A stretch of 64,000 nucleotides of DNA from Tricholomella constricta (GCA_013368375.1 JAACJP010000030.1:496001-560000); one strand, 5' to 3'; positions 21,921-33,884 are shown, numbered from the stretch's first letter. Numbers and translations: made by a program. Notes: a model not told the origin generated them from the sequence alone.

Positions 21921-22628
21921 GATTTAACTTCGACATTACATATGTGAAAGGCGAGCTGGATAAGGTCGCCAACTGTCTATCGCAATATTTTGAAAGCGAT
22001 AATCATCAAGGTCGGTACGATGTGCACGATTTCGTAACTGCCAATGCGAGAATTGACCCCACTGGTGAGAACTTGCCAGTTCCATGATACCATGAGATTG
22101 TCGAGAAAGTGGTTGAATTTGAAGCAATGAAAGACGTAGAGATACGTCGCAGCAAGCGGCTTCAAGAGCGCCAAGAAGACCGCGATATTGAAGCCCAAAT
22201 AATGGAAGATGCGGCACCAAGTGTCGCATCCAGACAATCATCACACCGTCAGAGAAGCCTGAGTCCAACTGAACATGAACGAACGGTTGGAGATATATTA
22301 GGGAGGGATACAGCTGTTCCTCACCCAGATAAGATGGATGAGAAGATACATCATGAGGTTATCCTTGGATACCCGAAGGATAAACTATTCTCAGTTATCC
22401 TCGAGAACCCCAAGGAATTTCGTGCATTTACCACAAAAAATAAACTGATTTGGACACGAACACAATAAATGACAGCGTTCTATGCATTCCTAGAGAGCCG
22501 GAGCTCATCACATCAATCCTGCAAGCCCATCAAACTATGGGCCATTTCGGTGCGGAATGAACAACGGAGTATATTTGACAATGGTATTGGTGGCCATCAT
22601 TAGCACTCGCACATTCTGTAAGATGTGC
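21921..22628 (+). pseudogene. Gypsy-1 RNase H end and integrase N-terminus
   Basis: It begins in the typical end of the Ty3/gypsy RNase H (FDITYVKGELDKVANCLSQY). A charged linker (about 22100-22470) follows with one stop after KLIWTRTQ. It then gives the integrase zinc-binding motif in the frame HQTMGHFGAE ... YWWP, with stops. It reaches HFCKMC, where LINE C is inserted. The left edge at 21921 joins directly to the KDZ-1 repeat block with no LTR or reverse transcriptase, so only the 3' part of pol was ever placed here or has survived. Confidence 0.8.
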
Positions 22629-25600
22629 TTTTTTTTTTTTTTTTTTTTTGAAATCCATATTTATACCCCGGCGCCCGGTCGCAGTCCGGCTGGTGTGTAG
22701 TACATGTGATATATCTACAGTGACAGTAGTGGTGTTGCATGTAACGTGTGCATCTCGATATGCAGGCCGCTCGGAAGAGTCCCGCGTGGAGGCAGAATCT
22801 GCCAAATAGCGAGGGTGTCCTCGCTGAGAGGTTCCAAGTCGTAGAAGGACCCCTCCGCCTTGGCAGTGGGGCTAGCTTAGCCCTCCCGAGGGAAGGTACC
22901 GCAGGAATGACCCCGAGGCCCCCTTCTGACGGTTAGGTACCAATCAGTCGAGTAGCCCGGCGCCTTGTTGCTGGTCGGCAAATACCAGTCCAGCAGCAAT
23001 GTCTCGCCTTAGCAAGCGGAATAATTCAGGTACCCAGATGAGATCTTCTGGGTGTGCTGGTTGATCGTGCAGGCCTTCGTCAGGCTGTATGCGATGTGCT
23101 AATCTGCGGTGATGCACCTCACGGCCGTTGCGGTTACGCGCAGGCTGGTCTGGTGGTTTACGCTTTGGTCTGGCCTTGGGAAAGGGTGGAGGTGGATTTT
23201 CGCTTGGGAAAGCAAAGGTCCGTGGGTTAGCCTCGAGGAATTCGAGGTAATTCTTATGTACGAGGCGCGCCGGGGCCCGGCGCTTTCTCGTGTATTTGGG
23301 ACATTGGTCCAGGATGTGGGCTCTGGTTTCGAGCCCTCCGTTGCGACAGGAGCAGTTCACCTCCTCAGAAAGGTTAAACCGCCTCCGGTACTCGCCAATA
23401 GGGGCGTGATTGAATGCTACGAGACATCCGAGCAGTGTGGGCATTTGACTTGCCCATTACTTTAAGCCATGGGCTACCATCAAGGTGTGATGGTGCTATT
23501 GGCTTGCCTTTCCTCTTTGTTCGAAGGAATGATCTGCCGCTGTATTCAGGCTGCTGGAATAGACGAGTCCATTCCTTCAGCATCTGTTCAACAGTGCGTT
23601 TGCGCGCATAATCTAGTGATGTGCGTGAGCGAGGTCCTTGTGGCACTTTCAGCTGCGTAGCAGCCTCATGCGACGAGAAGTGGATATCCCACCGCAAACG
23701 GCTTGGGACGTGGATGAATTGCACATGGCGGTCTGGATGGTCAGACAACCAAGTACGAAGTTTGGAGCAGATTGCAATCGAATGCATCTGACCTGAATGT
23801 AGACTGGCATCCAAAGCCCACTTAATGGCCTTGGTTGAGTCCGAGAAGACTAGAATTCTGTCCGAGTCTGGTCGTTGAAGTGCTTTGCCTACAGCCATTG
23901 CGATGGCTGCGAGTTCAGCATCGTCTGAGGTAGCTTTGCCGGCCACCTGCCGGGATACACTGGGACCTACGTCCCCGTGGATGAGGGTGCAGGCAATAAT
24001 TGCCTGGAGTCGATTGTCAGTGGGGACCGAGGCGTCCGCTGCAACCATGACGGTTCGCGGATCCAGGCCTCCCTCAGTGCGAAGCGCATCCAAGTGGTTG
24101 CGTCGATCAGCTAGGGCCTCTTTATCCCGGGGGATGTCAAGGTCATAGGTGATTTGGGCTCCAAACAAGTCGGAAACCCGTTGCCCTGGTGTGGCCTCCT
24201 CGTGGAGGGGGTTCATGGGCTCATTGACAACAGAGGCGTTAGCTTCCGCGTCCATCACAGAAGATTTAACTCGCTTCTGTAATGAGGGTGCCATACTTGA
24301 TATGGCGCAGGGGTGGAATTCCTCCCCTCTGAACAGACCATGCCGCGTACTCATGAGAGAGAGTGTTGGATGGGTGTTCAGGAGTGTACGAGTCCGGGCG
24401 AAAGAGCGATCGACCAGTTTCTTGATGTGCAGATGGACAGGTGGTAAGCCTGCAAGGGTTTCCACCCCTCCACCAGGAGATGTGCGAAATGCACCAAGTA
24501 TCCAGAGCGCCGCCTTGCGTTGCATCTGGGCGAGTGACTTCATAACCATTGTGTTACGAGCGCCTTTATATGTCCATAACCTGCACCCGTACACAGGCGC
24601 GGTAAAGGAGACGTTTTTGAGAGGGGGTAATCCCCCGCGATGAGTTGCCAAGCATCACCATGGCTTTCACCGTGGTGAGTGACTTGGTAGCGTAGTATTT
24701 GACATGGTCTTTGAATGTAAGACCTCTGTCAAAATAGAACCCAAGGTAGCGCCAGACGCGCTTTGGCTTGAGTGGGGTGTCCTCTGTGTAAGGGGCATAG
24801 CCTAAGTCAATCGATGGGTTATCATCGGTTGCTTTGCGGGAGAAATGAAAGACTTCAGTTTTGTCGTGTTCAAGGAGTAAACCAATCGCATCCACCAGTT
24901 CATTGATGACTGCGTAAGTTTCCTTAAGTTTAATGAGATTTGTATTTCATGTTTTAGATTGGACAATGAGGGAGCCATCGTCCACGTATGACATTAGAGT
25001 GCAGAGGTCCACCTCGATTCTCTTCTGGAAAATTCTCATCACTGGCACAAGGTACAGTGCAGAGAGGAAAGAAGTTAACAACAGCCGGGGAGAAGCCTAG
25101 CCGCTCCAGCGTTGCGATGAGAACCTCATGGTTCAAGGAGGGAAAGAATTGTGCCAGGTCAAAGGCAACAACGCTTGTTTTCAATCCACGGGCCCAGCCC
25201 GTCTTGACGATGTGGGTAAGGTACACCCCAGCATCTTCAGTGGAATGCTGACGCACTCCTCCGAACTGGTTGGGATGGAAGATACCATGCTTTGCTGCTT
25301 CAAACTGCATACGGTTTGCGAGCATTTTCTCAAACAGCTTCCCGAGCGTGTTCAATAGCACAATAGGCCTGAATGCTTTGGGAGCGGAATATGAGGGCTT
25401 GTTCGGTTTTGGGAGAATGACCGAGCGAGACTCTTTAAAGTGAGATGGCCAGTAACCCACGCGGAGGCAGGCACTGGCAATCTTGGTGAACTTGTCAGCA
25501 ACATCGTTGTCAATGACAAGTTTTTTGAGCTGGTACCAGGTCAAATGATCTGGTCCCGGCGCAGACGTGTTTGAACACTTTGCTAATTCTTCCCGGAGTT

Positions 25601-26061
25601 CTGCAGTGCTGAAGTCCACCCACTCGTGTGGGGGCTCTTGCTCCACCTCCTCCAGTACTTCCACTTTGACTGGTCAATCTGACGCAGCATTATATGTGGC
25701 GTGAAGGGCCTGCCAAATGTCATCCATCATATTACAGGGCGCTTCGTTGCAGCGAATTGCCTCATATGTGAGAGGGAAGGTAGCATTGCTTGGTCCAGTT
25801 CATCGGGTCCCAAGGTCGCTTGTTCTTGGTGGCAATGTCCGATGCGTTCATCAAAGAATTGCCATTTAGCCGCCTTTGTGGCGCGCCTAAGAGCCCCATA
25901 GTCTGCAGGGGACCGCGACTGTCTGTACTGCCTCATCGCAGTGGCGCAGTCAGCATTCCACCAGGCTTTTGACCGGGTGTTCACTTTGACTGTTTTGGCA
26001 TTTGAGTTCCATGCGTCGTTGCAAGCTCTTGCAAGGCCTGCAATCAGGTCTTCTAGAGCGT
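22629..26061 (-). mobile_element. LINE C, 5'-truncated, with perfect 15-bp target duplication
   Basis: Poly(T) starts at 22629 and the element runs to 26061 within the endonuclease-RT linker of ORF2. TTCTGTAAGATGTGC occurs at 22614-22628 and again at 26062-26076, flanking it exactly. Removing the element restores the integrase reading HFCKMCEYCQQ. It contains the 3' UTR, terminal CCHC, RNase H, and RT in several frames, with internal deletions (for example near 25065, where the YVDD region meets upstream RT). Confidence 0.95.
22944..25984 (-). pseudogene. LINE C ORF2 remnant: RT, RNase H, CCHC finger
   Basis: The frame at 24651-23374 is the longest (425 residues). It covers the RT thumb/connection (CRLWTYKGARN, GAFRTSPGGGVETLAGLPP) and a complete-looking RNase H (MVAADASVPTD, DDAELAAIA, VFSDSTKAIKW). 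The frame at 23444-22944 adds the terminal CCHC (CSCRNGGLETRAHILDQC) and a basic tail. The frames at 24895-24566 and 25664-24954 hold further RT, and 25984-25727 holds the linker. The TGG-to-TGA change after YVDD seen in LINE A is also present here (tttcatgttttag near 24950). Frameshifts prevent a full product. Confidence 0.85.
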
Positions 26062-26076
26062 TTCTGTAAGATGTGC

Positions 26077-26731
26077 GAGTACTGCCAGCAAATCAAGACG
26101 TCGAATCAGAAACCGTCAGGGAAACTTCATTCCCTGCCAGTGCCGACGAAGCCTTGGGACTCAATCGGAATGGACTTTATCGGTCCATTCCCAGAATCTA
26201 AGGCATATAACTACTCATGGGTAGTAATATGTTGTATGACCAGTATGGTGCATATGATACCCATACATACGACTATGACAGCATCTCAATTATCTTGGGT
26301 ATATATCTACGGGAAATCGTCAGGCTACGTGGCCTGCCAAGCTTGATCGTAAGTGATTGAGATTCTAAGTTTACTTCGCGCTGGTGGCGCGAACTACATA
26401 AACTATTAGGAGCTAAGCTCCTAATGTCGACATCATTCCATCCTCAGACGGATGGACAGACGGAGCGGGCCAATCATAGCATTGGCCAGATATTTCGCAC
26501 CGTCGTGAGACACAACCAAAAGGATTGGGTAGATCGTGTACCCATGGCCGAGTTCGCAATAAATGCGAGCGTATTCACTACTAAGTTCGCTCCATTTGAA
26601 CTTAATGGTGGCTACATGCCATCCATGCTGAAAGAAATACGCTCAGACAGCGTAATACTGAAGGGAATTCGGGAGTATGCTGAGCGAGCCCTACAGAAGA
26701 TAGCAGAGGCTCACGACGCTATAATAGAGGC
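26077..26731 (+). pseudogene. Gypsy-1 integrase core
   Basis: Continuing from the residues before LINE C, this encodes the second half of the zinc finger (CEYCQQIK). The catalytic core follows with WDSIGMDFIGPFPES (first D), a stop within the region of the second D (LIVSD followed by TGA), and FHPQTDGQTERANHSI (third acidic residue, E). A helical C-terminal part ends at HDAIIEA. It stops at 26731, the LINE D target site. The continuation of the same protein is found at 14442-14068 on the other strand. Decay is moderate (one or two stops). Confidence 0.85.
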
Positions 26732-28911
26732 CATCGTTTCTTGATCCAGCACCACCACGTGCACAGCCACAAGTCGCAACCTCGCAACCTCTTCTAGCCT
26801 CTCTAGCCTCTATTTCTCGCTCGATCTCAGTCAGATCTGCACCTATGAGCACACCCGACCCAAAGCGTTGGAAGGGAGATAAGGACGGATCGGACGATGC
26901 TGACGATGAAAACGCGTCCCAGGTGAGCAGGGACAGTACACCCATGCATACAGATGACCCTGTTGCATTCTATGGACAATCAGGCGACGGGTCCCCCATA
27001 GGCCTCACTGGAGGTGATGGGGACATCAACAGCGATGCCAAGGCCGTCTTCGATTCCCTCTTATCGATCATGGTGCATTTCGCACATCTCCTGGTGGAGG
27101 GGTGGAAACCCTTGCAGGCTTACCACCTGTCCATCTGCACATCAAGAAACTGGTCGATCGCTCTTTCGCCCGGACTCGTACACTCCTGAGCACCCATCCA
27201 ACACTCTCTCTCATGAGTACGCGGCATGGTCTGTTCAGAGGGGAGGAATTCCACCCCTGCGCCATATCAAGTATGGCACCCTCATTACAGAAGCGAGTTA
27301 AATCTTCTGTGATGGACGCGGAGGCTAACGCCTCTGTTGTCAATGAGCCCATGAACCCCCTCCACAAGGAGGCCACACCAGGGCAACGGGTTTCCGACTT
27401 GTTTGGAGCCCAAATCACCTATGACCTTGACATCCCCCGGGATAAAGAGGCCCTAGCTGATCGACGCAACCACTTGGATGCGCTTCGCACTGAGGGAGGC
27501 CTGGATCCGCGAACCGTCATGGTTGCAGCGGACGCCTCGGTCCCCACTGACAATCGACTCCAGGCAATTATTGCCTGCACCCTTATCCACGGGGACGTAG
27601 GTCCCAGTGTATCCCGGCAGGTGGCCGGCAAAGCTACCTCAGACGATGCTGAACTCGCAGCCATCGCAATGGCTGTAGGCAAAGCACTGCAACGACCAGA
27701 CTCGGACAGAATTCTGGTCTTCTCGGACTCAACCAAGGCCATTAAATGGGCCTTGGATGCCAGTCTACATTCAGGTCAGATGCATTCGATTGCAATCTGC
27801 TCCAAACTTCGTACTTGGTTGTCTGACCACCCACCGCCATGTGCAATTCATACACGTCCCAAGCCGTTTGCGGTGGGATATCCACTTCTCGTCGCATGAG
27901 GCTGCTACGCAGCTGAAAGTGCCACAAGGACCTCGCTCACGCACATCACTAGATTATGCGCGCAAACGCACTGTTGAACAGATACTGAAGGAATGGACTC
28001 GTCTGTTCCAGCAGCCTGAATACAGCGGCAGATCATTCCTTCGAACAAAGAGAGGCAAGCCAATAGCACCATCACATCTTGATGGTAGCCCATGGCTTAA
28101 AGTAATGGGCAAGTCAAATGCCCACAGTGCTCGGATGTCTCGTAGCATCCTCAATCACGCCCCTATTGGCGAATACCGGAGGCGGTTTAACCTTTCTGAG
28201 GAGGTGAACTGCTCCTGTTGCAACGGCGGGCTCGAAACCAGAGCCCACATCCCTGGACCAATGTCCCAAATACACGAGGAAGCGCCCGGCGCGCCTCGAA
28301 CATAAGAATTACCTCGAATTCCTCGAGGTTAACGGACATTTGCTTTCCCAAGCGAAAATCCACCTCCACCCTTTCCCAAGGCCAGACCAAAGCGTAAACC
28401 ACCAGACCAGCCTGCACGTAACCGCAACAGCCGTGAGGTGCATCACCGCAGATTAACACATCACATGCAGCACGATCAACCAGCACGCCCAGAAGATCTC
28501 ATCTGGGTACCTGAATTATTCCGCTTGCTAAGGCGAGACGAAGCAATTGCTGCTGGACTGGTATGTGCCGACCAGCAACAAGGCGCCGGGCTACTCGACT
28601 GATTGGTACCTAACTGTCAGAAGGGGGCCTCGGGGTCATTCCTGTGGTACCTTCCCTCGCGAGGGCTAAGCTAGCCTCACCGCCAAGGCGGAGGGGTCCT
28701 TCTGCAACTTGGAAGCTCTCAGCGAGCACACCCTCGCTATTTGGCAGATTCTGCCTTCACGCGGGACTCTTCCGAGTGGCCTGCATATCGAGATGCACAC
28801 GTTACATGCAACACCATCACTGTCACTGTAGATATATCATGTACTACACACCAGCCGGACTGCGACCGGGCGCCGGGTATAAATATGGATTTCAAAAAAA
28901 AAAAAAAAAAA
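26732..28911 (+). mobile_element. LINE D, internally deleted, 5' end intact and poly(A)-tailed
   Basis: It starts at 26732 with catcgtttcttgatccagca, the same 5' terminus as LINE E. ORF1 begins MS and jumps at once to the TPDPKRWKGDKD segment, so about 60 codons are lost. At about 27070 ORF1 is fused to the RT connection/RNase H region of ORF2. The RNase H, terminal finger and 3' UTR follow, with poly(A) at 28894-28911. The 5' flank is Gypsy-1, with the target copy GCTATAATAGAGGC at 26718-26731. The 3' flank is KDZ-1, so the two ends come from different insertions. Confidence 0.9.
27102..28305 (+). pseudogene. LINE D RNase H and terminal zinc-finger remnant
   Basis: The open frame at 27102-27899 encodes the end of the RT connection and the RNase H (VAADASVPTD, DAELAAIAMA, FSDSTKAIKWAL). 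It then goes out of frame because of a 2-nt net deletion (ccaccgccatgtgc near 27832) that LINE E shares (30868). The frame at 27757-28305 continues with the RNase H tail and a CCHC-like CSCCNGGLETRAHI. No RT or endonuclease is present. Confidence 0.8.
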
Positions 28912-29757
28912 GCTTCCTTCAAAAACTCATTATAATTGGCCCGGTTAGCCATCATACCTGACCCTTCCGACAGCCAAACATCCATTGCATTGTTCTTTTG
29001 GCGAACATGATCCGCTTTGAAGTTGCCGTCCCTCATGTATACTTTTCTGCATCTAATGTCAATAACATGATCAGTCGTCACTTAATGCACTCACTTATTT
29101 GGGTGCGCGGACCACCCTGCGGGGAGATTCACACCTGGCTGTGGACATGTTGGACAAAAGATGGCAAGCTCCCCTGTGGTCTGCATTGGATCTCTGTTAT
29201 TGCTGCCAAATCCACCCCATTTGAGCTTCTTGAGCCACCTCCAGGAACGCGAGAGCCGGCGGAGTTCGCGATAAAAGTTGTCAATGTCCGCGGAGCTTGT
29301 TGCTGCAGCCGTAGTCTGGCTGAGCTTGTGCCAATACTAAAATGCAGATGCCTTGCATTGCAGGTTTGCGAGGCGATAATCATCAAGGACTGCAGTGGTG
29401 AAGAGCGTATTGTATCGTGTGAAGCTAGCAGGCACCAATCGTTTGTGCATCAGGTCTGTATTGACCTGGCTGACTCCGCAGCATAGACAGCAGGCAAGTG
29501 GAATGTAGTGAATTCCATTGACATGGACAATGCACACATAACGATTGTTGAATGCATCATGCCGTGGCATTCTCGCCGGAAGGTCATCATCGAGACCAGT
29601 GTCATCGTCATCTTCCTCGTCTACTTCAACTTCAATTGTGTCCACAGTAGACCCTGCTAGCTATCGGATGAAATTCTGGCTGTTGACCATAAGCACGGCT
29701 CAGGCGCGCCATATAATCATCATCCTCTGCATCATAGGAAGTCTGCTCAGTCATGTC
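28912..29757 (-). pseudogene. KDZ-1 transposase, middle part (CxC2 to DGNF block)
   Basis: The minus strand encodes the second half of a CxC2-type cysteine cluster (VNGIHYIPLACCLCCG), then LVPASFTRYNTLFTTAVLDD, a helical part with SRVWRWLKKLKWGGFG, and the CPTCPQPGVNLPAGW motif. After one or two stops comes DGNFKADHVRQKN, the KDZ block with an invariant aspartate, ending at NYNEFLKEA. These motifs, in this order, are those of CxC2-bearing KDZ transposases. The gene is interrupted by LINE E upstream (29758) and ends at LINE D (28912). The next expected residues appear at 17357 on the plus strand. Confidence 0.85.
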
Positions 29758-30441
29758 TTTTTTTTTTTTTTTTTTTTTTTTGAAATCCATATTTATACCC
29801 CGGCGCCCGGTCGCAGTCCGGCTGGTGTGTAGTACATGTGATATATCTACAGTGACAGTAGTGGTGTTGCATGTAACATGTGCATCTCGATATGCAGGCC
29901 GCTCGGAAGAGTCCCGCGTGGAGGCAGAATCTGCCAAATAGCGAGGGTGTCCTCGCTGAGAGGTTCCAAGTCGTAGAAGGACCCCTCCGCCTTGGCAGTG
30001 GGGCTAGCTTAGCCCTCCCGAGGGAAGGTACCGCAGGTATGACCCCGAGGCCCCCTTCTGACGGTTAGGTACCAATCAGTCGAGTAACCCGGCGCCTTGT
30101 TGCTGGTCGGCAAATACCAGTCCAGCAGCAATTGCTTCGTCTCGCCTTAGCAAGCGGAATAATTCAGGTACCCAGATGAGATCTTCTGGGCGTGCTGATT
30201 GATCGTGCAGGCCTTCGTCAGGCTGCATGCGATGTGCTAATCTGCGGTGATGCACCTCACGGCCGTTGCGGTTACGCGCAGGCTGATCTGGTGGTTTACG
30301 CTTTGGTCTGGCGTTGGGAAAGGGTGGAGGTGGATTTTCGCTTGGGAAAGCAAAGGTCCGTGGGTTAGCCTCGAGGAATTCGAGGTAATTCTTATGTTCG
30401 AGGCGCGCCGGGGCCCGGCGCTTCCTCGTGTATTTGGGACA

Positions 30442-32719
30442 TTAGTCCAGGATGTGGGCTCTGGTTTCGAGCCCGCCGTTGCGACAGGAGCAGTTCACCT
30501 CCTCAGAAAGGTTAAACCGCCTCCGGTACTCGCCAATAGGGGCGTGATTGAGGATGCTACGAGACATCCGAGCAGTGTGGGCATTTGACTTGCCCATTAC
30601 TTTGAGCCATGGGCTACCATCAAGATGTGATGGTGCTATTGGCTTGCCTCTCTTTGTTCGAAGGAATGATCTGCCGCTGTATTCAGGCTGCTGGAACAGA
30701 CGAGTCCATTCCTTCAGTATCTGTTCAACAGTGCGTTTGCGCGCATAATCTAGTGATGTGCGTGAGCGAGGTCCTTGTGGCACTTTCAGCTGCGTAGCAG
30801 CCTCATGCGACGAGAAGTGGATATCCCACCGCAAACGGCTTGGGACGTGTATGAATTGCACATGGCGGTGGGTGGTCAGACAACCAAGTACGAAGTTTGG
30901 AGCAGATTGCAATCGAATGCATCTGACCTGAATGTAGACTGGCATCCAAGGCCCATTTAATGGCCTTGGTTGAGTCCGAGAAGACCAGAATTCTGTCCGA
31001 GTCTGGTCGTTGCAGTGCTTTGCCTACAGCCATTGCGATGGCTGCGAGTTCAGCATCGTCTGAGGTAGCTTTGCCGGCCACCTGCCGGGATACACTGGGA
31101 CCTACGTCCCCGTGGATAAGGGTGCAGGCAATAATTGCCTGGAGTCGATTGTCAGTGGGGACCGAGGCGTCCGCTGCAACCATGACGGTTCGCGGATCCA
31201 GGCCTCCCTCAGTGCGAAGCGCATCCAAGTGGTTGCGTCGATCAGCTAGGGCCTCTTTATCCCGGGGGATGTCAAGGTCATAGGTGATTTGGGCTCCAAA
31301 CAAGTCGGAAACCCGTTGCCCTGGTGTGGCCTCCTTGTGGAGGGGGTTCATGGGCTCATTGACAACAGAGGCGTTAGCCTCCGCGTCCATCACAGAAGAT
31401 TTAACTCGCTTCTGTAATGAGGGTGCCATACTTGATATGGCGCAGGGGTGGAATTCCTCCCCTCTGAACAGACCATGCCGCGTACTCATGAGAGAGAGTG
31501 TTGGATGGGTGCTCAGGAGTGTACGAGTCCGGGCGAAAGAGCGATCGACCAGTTTCTTGATGTGCAGATGGACAGGTGGTAAGCCTGCAAGGGTTTCCAC
31601 CCCTCCACCAGGAGATGTGCGAAATGCACCAAGTATCCAGAGCGCCGCCTTGCGTTGCATCTGGGCGAGTGACTTCATAACCATTTTGTTACGAGCGCCT
31701 TTATATGTCCACAACCTGCACCCGTACGTGGCCAAGGGCAGCACACAGGCGCGGTAAAGGAGACGTTTTTGAGAGGGGGTAATCCCCCGCGATGAGTTGC
31801 CAAGCATCACCATGGCTTTCACCGTGGTGAGTGACTTGGTAGCGTAGTATTTGACATGGTCTTTGAATGTAAGACCTCTGTCAAAATAGAACCCAAGGTA
31901 GCGCCAGACGCGCTTTGGCTTGAGTGGGGTGTCCTCTGTGTAAGGGGCATAGCCTAAGTCAATCGATGGGTTATCATCGGTTGCTTTGCGGGAGAAATGA
32001 AAGACTTCAGTTTTGTCGTGTTCAAGGAGTAAACCAATCGCATCCACCAGTTCATTGATGACTGCGTAGGCTTCCTTGAGTTTAATGAGATTTGTATCCC
32101 ATGTTTTAGATTGGACAATGAGGGAGCCATCGTCCACGTATGACATTAGAGTGCAGAGGTCCACCTCGATTCTCTTCTGGAAAATTCTCATCACTGGCAC
32201 AAGGTACAGTGCAGAGAGGATTGGAGACAGAGCGGACCCTTGGCCAACCCAGACATCAGCGCGCATCCTGGGCGAGGACTCTGTGTTCCACGCATAGGAA
32301 GTATAACGATCCACTAGGTAGGATCGAAAGAAGTTAACAACAGCCGGGGAGAAGCCTAGCCGCTCCAGCGTTGCGATGAGAACCTCATGGTTCAAGGAGG
32401 GAAAGAATTGTGCCAGGTCAAAGGCAACAACGCTTGTTTTCAATCCACGGGCCCAGCCCGTCTTGACGATGTGGGTAAGGTACACCCCAGCATCTTCAGT
32501 GGAATGCTGACGCACTCCTCCGAACTGGTTGGGATGGAAGATACCATGCTTTGCTGCTTCAAACTGCATACGGTTTGCGAGCATTTTCTCAAACAGCTTC
32601 CCGAGCGTGTTCAATAGCACAATAGGCCTGAATGCTTTGGGAGCGGAATATGAGGGCTTGTTCGGTTTTGGGAGAATGACCGAGCGAGACTCTTTAAAGT
32701 GAGATGGCCAGTAACCCAC
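30442..32719 (-). pseudogene. LINE E ORF2 remnant: longest RT-RNase H frame
   Basis: A 638-residue open frame (32719-30803) runs from GYWPSHFKESRSVILPKPNK through the RT palm (FDLAQFFPSLNHE, YVDDGSLIVQS). It keeps the tryptophan codon that is a stop in copies A and C, and continues through the thumb/connection and RNase H (VAADAS, DAELAAIA, FSDSTKAIKW). A 2-nt net deletion near 30868 shifts the frame, and the C-terminal part with the CCHC finger continues at 30945-30442. Of all copies this has the best preserved RT core, but it lacks the endonuclease. Confidence 0.85.
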
Positions 32720-32779
32720 GCGGAGGCAGGCACTGGCAATCTTGGTGAACTTGTCAGCAACATCGTTGTCGATGACAAG

Positions 32780-33771
32780 GAGCGCTTTATGTTCTGTTGG
32801 TACAAAGTCGAGATCTCTGAGGCAGAGAGCTCGGGGAACACCTTAGCAAGGGCAAGGATGCCCTCCACTGAAGTGTTTGTTGTAGGTGCTGGCGTTTTGG
32901 CAGGTGCCCGACGCGCAGCAGCAGCGAACGTTCCCCCAGGGAGGGGGCGCGAATGGCAAGGGATAGGGGGTGGGGGACCTCCTGGAGTGGGGCGCGCGTA
33001 GCTGCGCTTAAGGACCGGCTTAGTGGCTGCAGGAGCCGCATCAGTCTGTTTGGAGTTCGGTGTAGCTGGGGGCTTCGCGCCATCGCGCTGCTTGCCCTTA
33101 GCTGCAGAAGAAGTCGACGGACCCGCTCCCCCAGATGGTGCAGGGAACGGGGGCGACGGTAGTGGGTTCCCTGGGTAGGGAACGTGAAGAATACACGCAT
33201 CGCGCACTGCACACAGTGTCTCGATGGTGCGGGGGTCGTTGCCAGCATCTTTGGCAAGGAGATTGATCAGGCCTAGATCAGCAGCGCCCTCGAAGAGCTC
33301 TGTGATGCGATGGGCCAGTGCGACGCACATTTGTGCGGTAAGGGGCGATGTAGAGCGCTCCCGGTAGTGGAGCCACTCCTTGATCGATAAGAGGGAATCG
33401 AAGACGGCCTTGGCATCGCTGTTGATGTCCCCATCACCTCCAGTGAGGCCTATGGGGGACCTGTCGCCTGATTGTCCATAGAATGCAACAGGATCATCTG
33501 TATGCATGGGTGTACTGTCCCTGCTCACCTGGGACGCGTTTTCATCGTCAGCATCGTCCGATCCGTCCTTATCTCCCTTCCAACGCTTTGGGTCGGGTGT
33601 TGGGGCAGAGGGCGACGCTGGTCGCGATGATTTCATCGAGGGAGGCGCCGCGGGCGCCTGGGGGCGTTGGGGGGTGGTTTCGAGGTCATCCCCCCCCCAA
33701 TCCATTGGATCCACTGGGATCTCCGAGGATCCCGGTGGTGTAGTAGTGAAAAAGGCGTCAGAGCTGCTCAT
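32780..33771 (-). pseudogene. LINE E ORF1 N-terminal fragment
   Basis: The ATG at 33771 opens an ORF1 with the same N-terminus as LINE A (MSSSDAFFTTTPPGS). It is open for about 330 residues to the deletion junction near 32780. Beyond the junction the frame continues out of register through RT sequence to 32611, so the last 55 or so residues are junk. The zinc knuckles are missing. Confidence 0.85.
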
Positions 33772-33884
33772 AGGTGCAGATCTGACTGAGATCGAGCGAG
33801 AAATAGAGGCTAGAGAGGCTAGAAGAGGTTGCGAGGTTGCGACTTGTGGCTGTGCACGTGGTGGTGCTGGATCAAGAAGCGATG

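Larger units (their letters stand above)
29758..33884 (-). mobile_element. LINE E, internally deleted, with 14-bp target duplication
   Basis: Poly(T) starts at 29758 and the full 5' terminus is at 33884. TGCTCAGTCATGTC flanks both sides (29744-29757 and 33885-33898). Removing it restores the KDZ-1 transposase frame. At about 32780 the ORF1 sequence is joined directly to the RT fingers of ORF2. This removes the zinc-knuckle part of ORF1, all of the endonuclease and the RT N-terminus. Confidence 0.95.
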
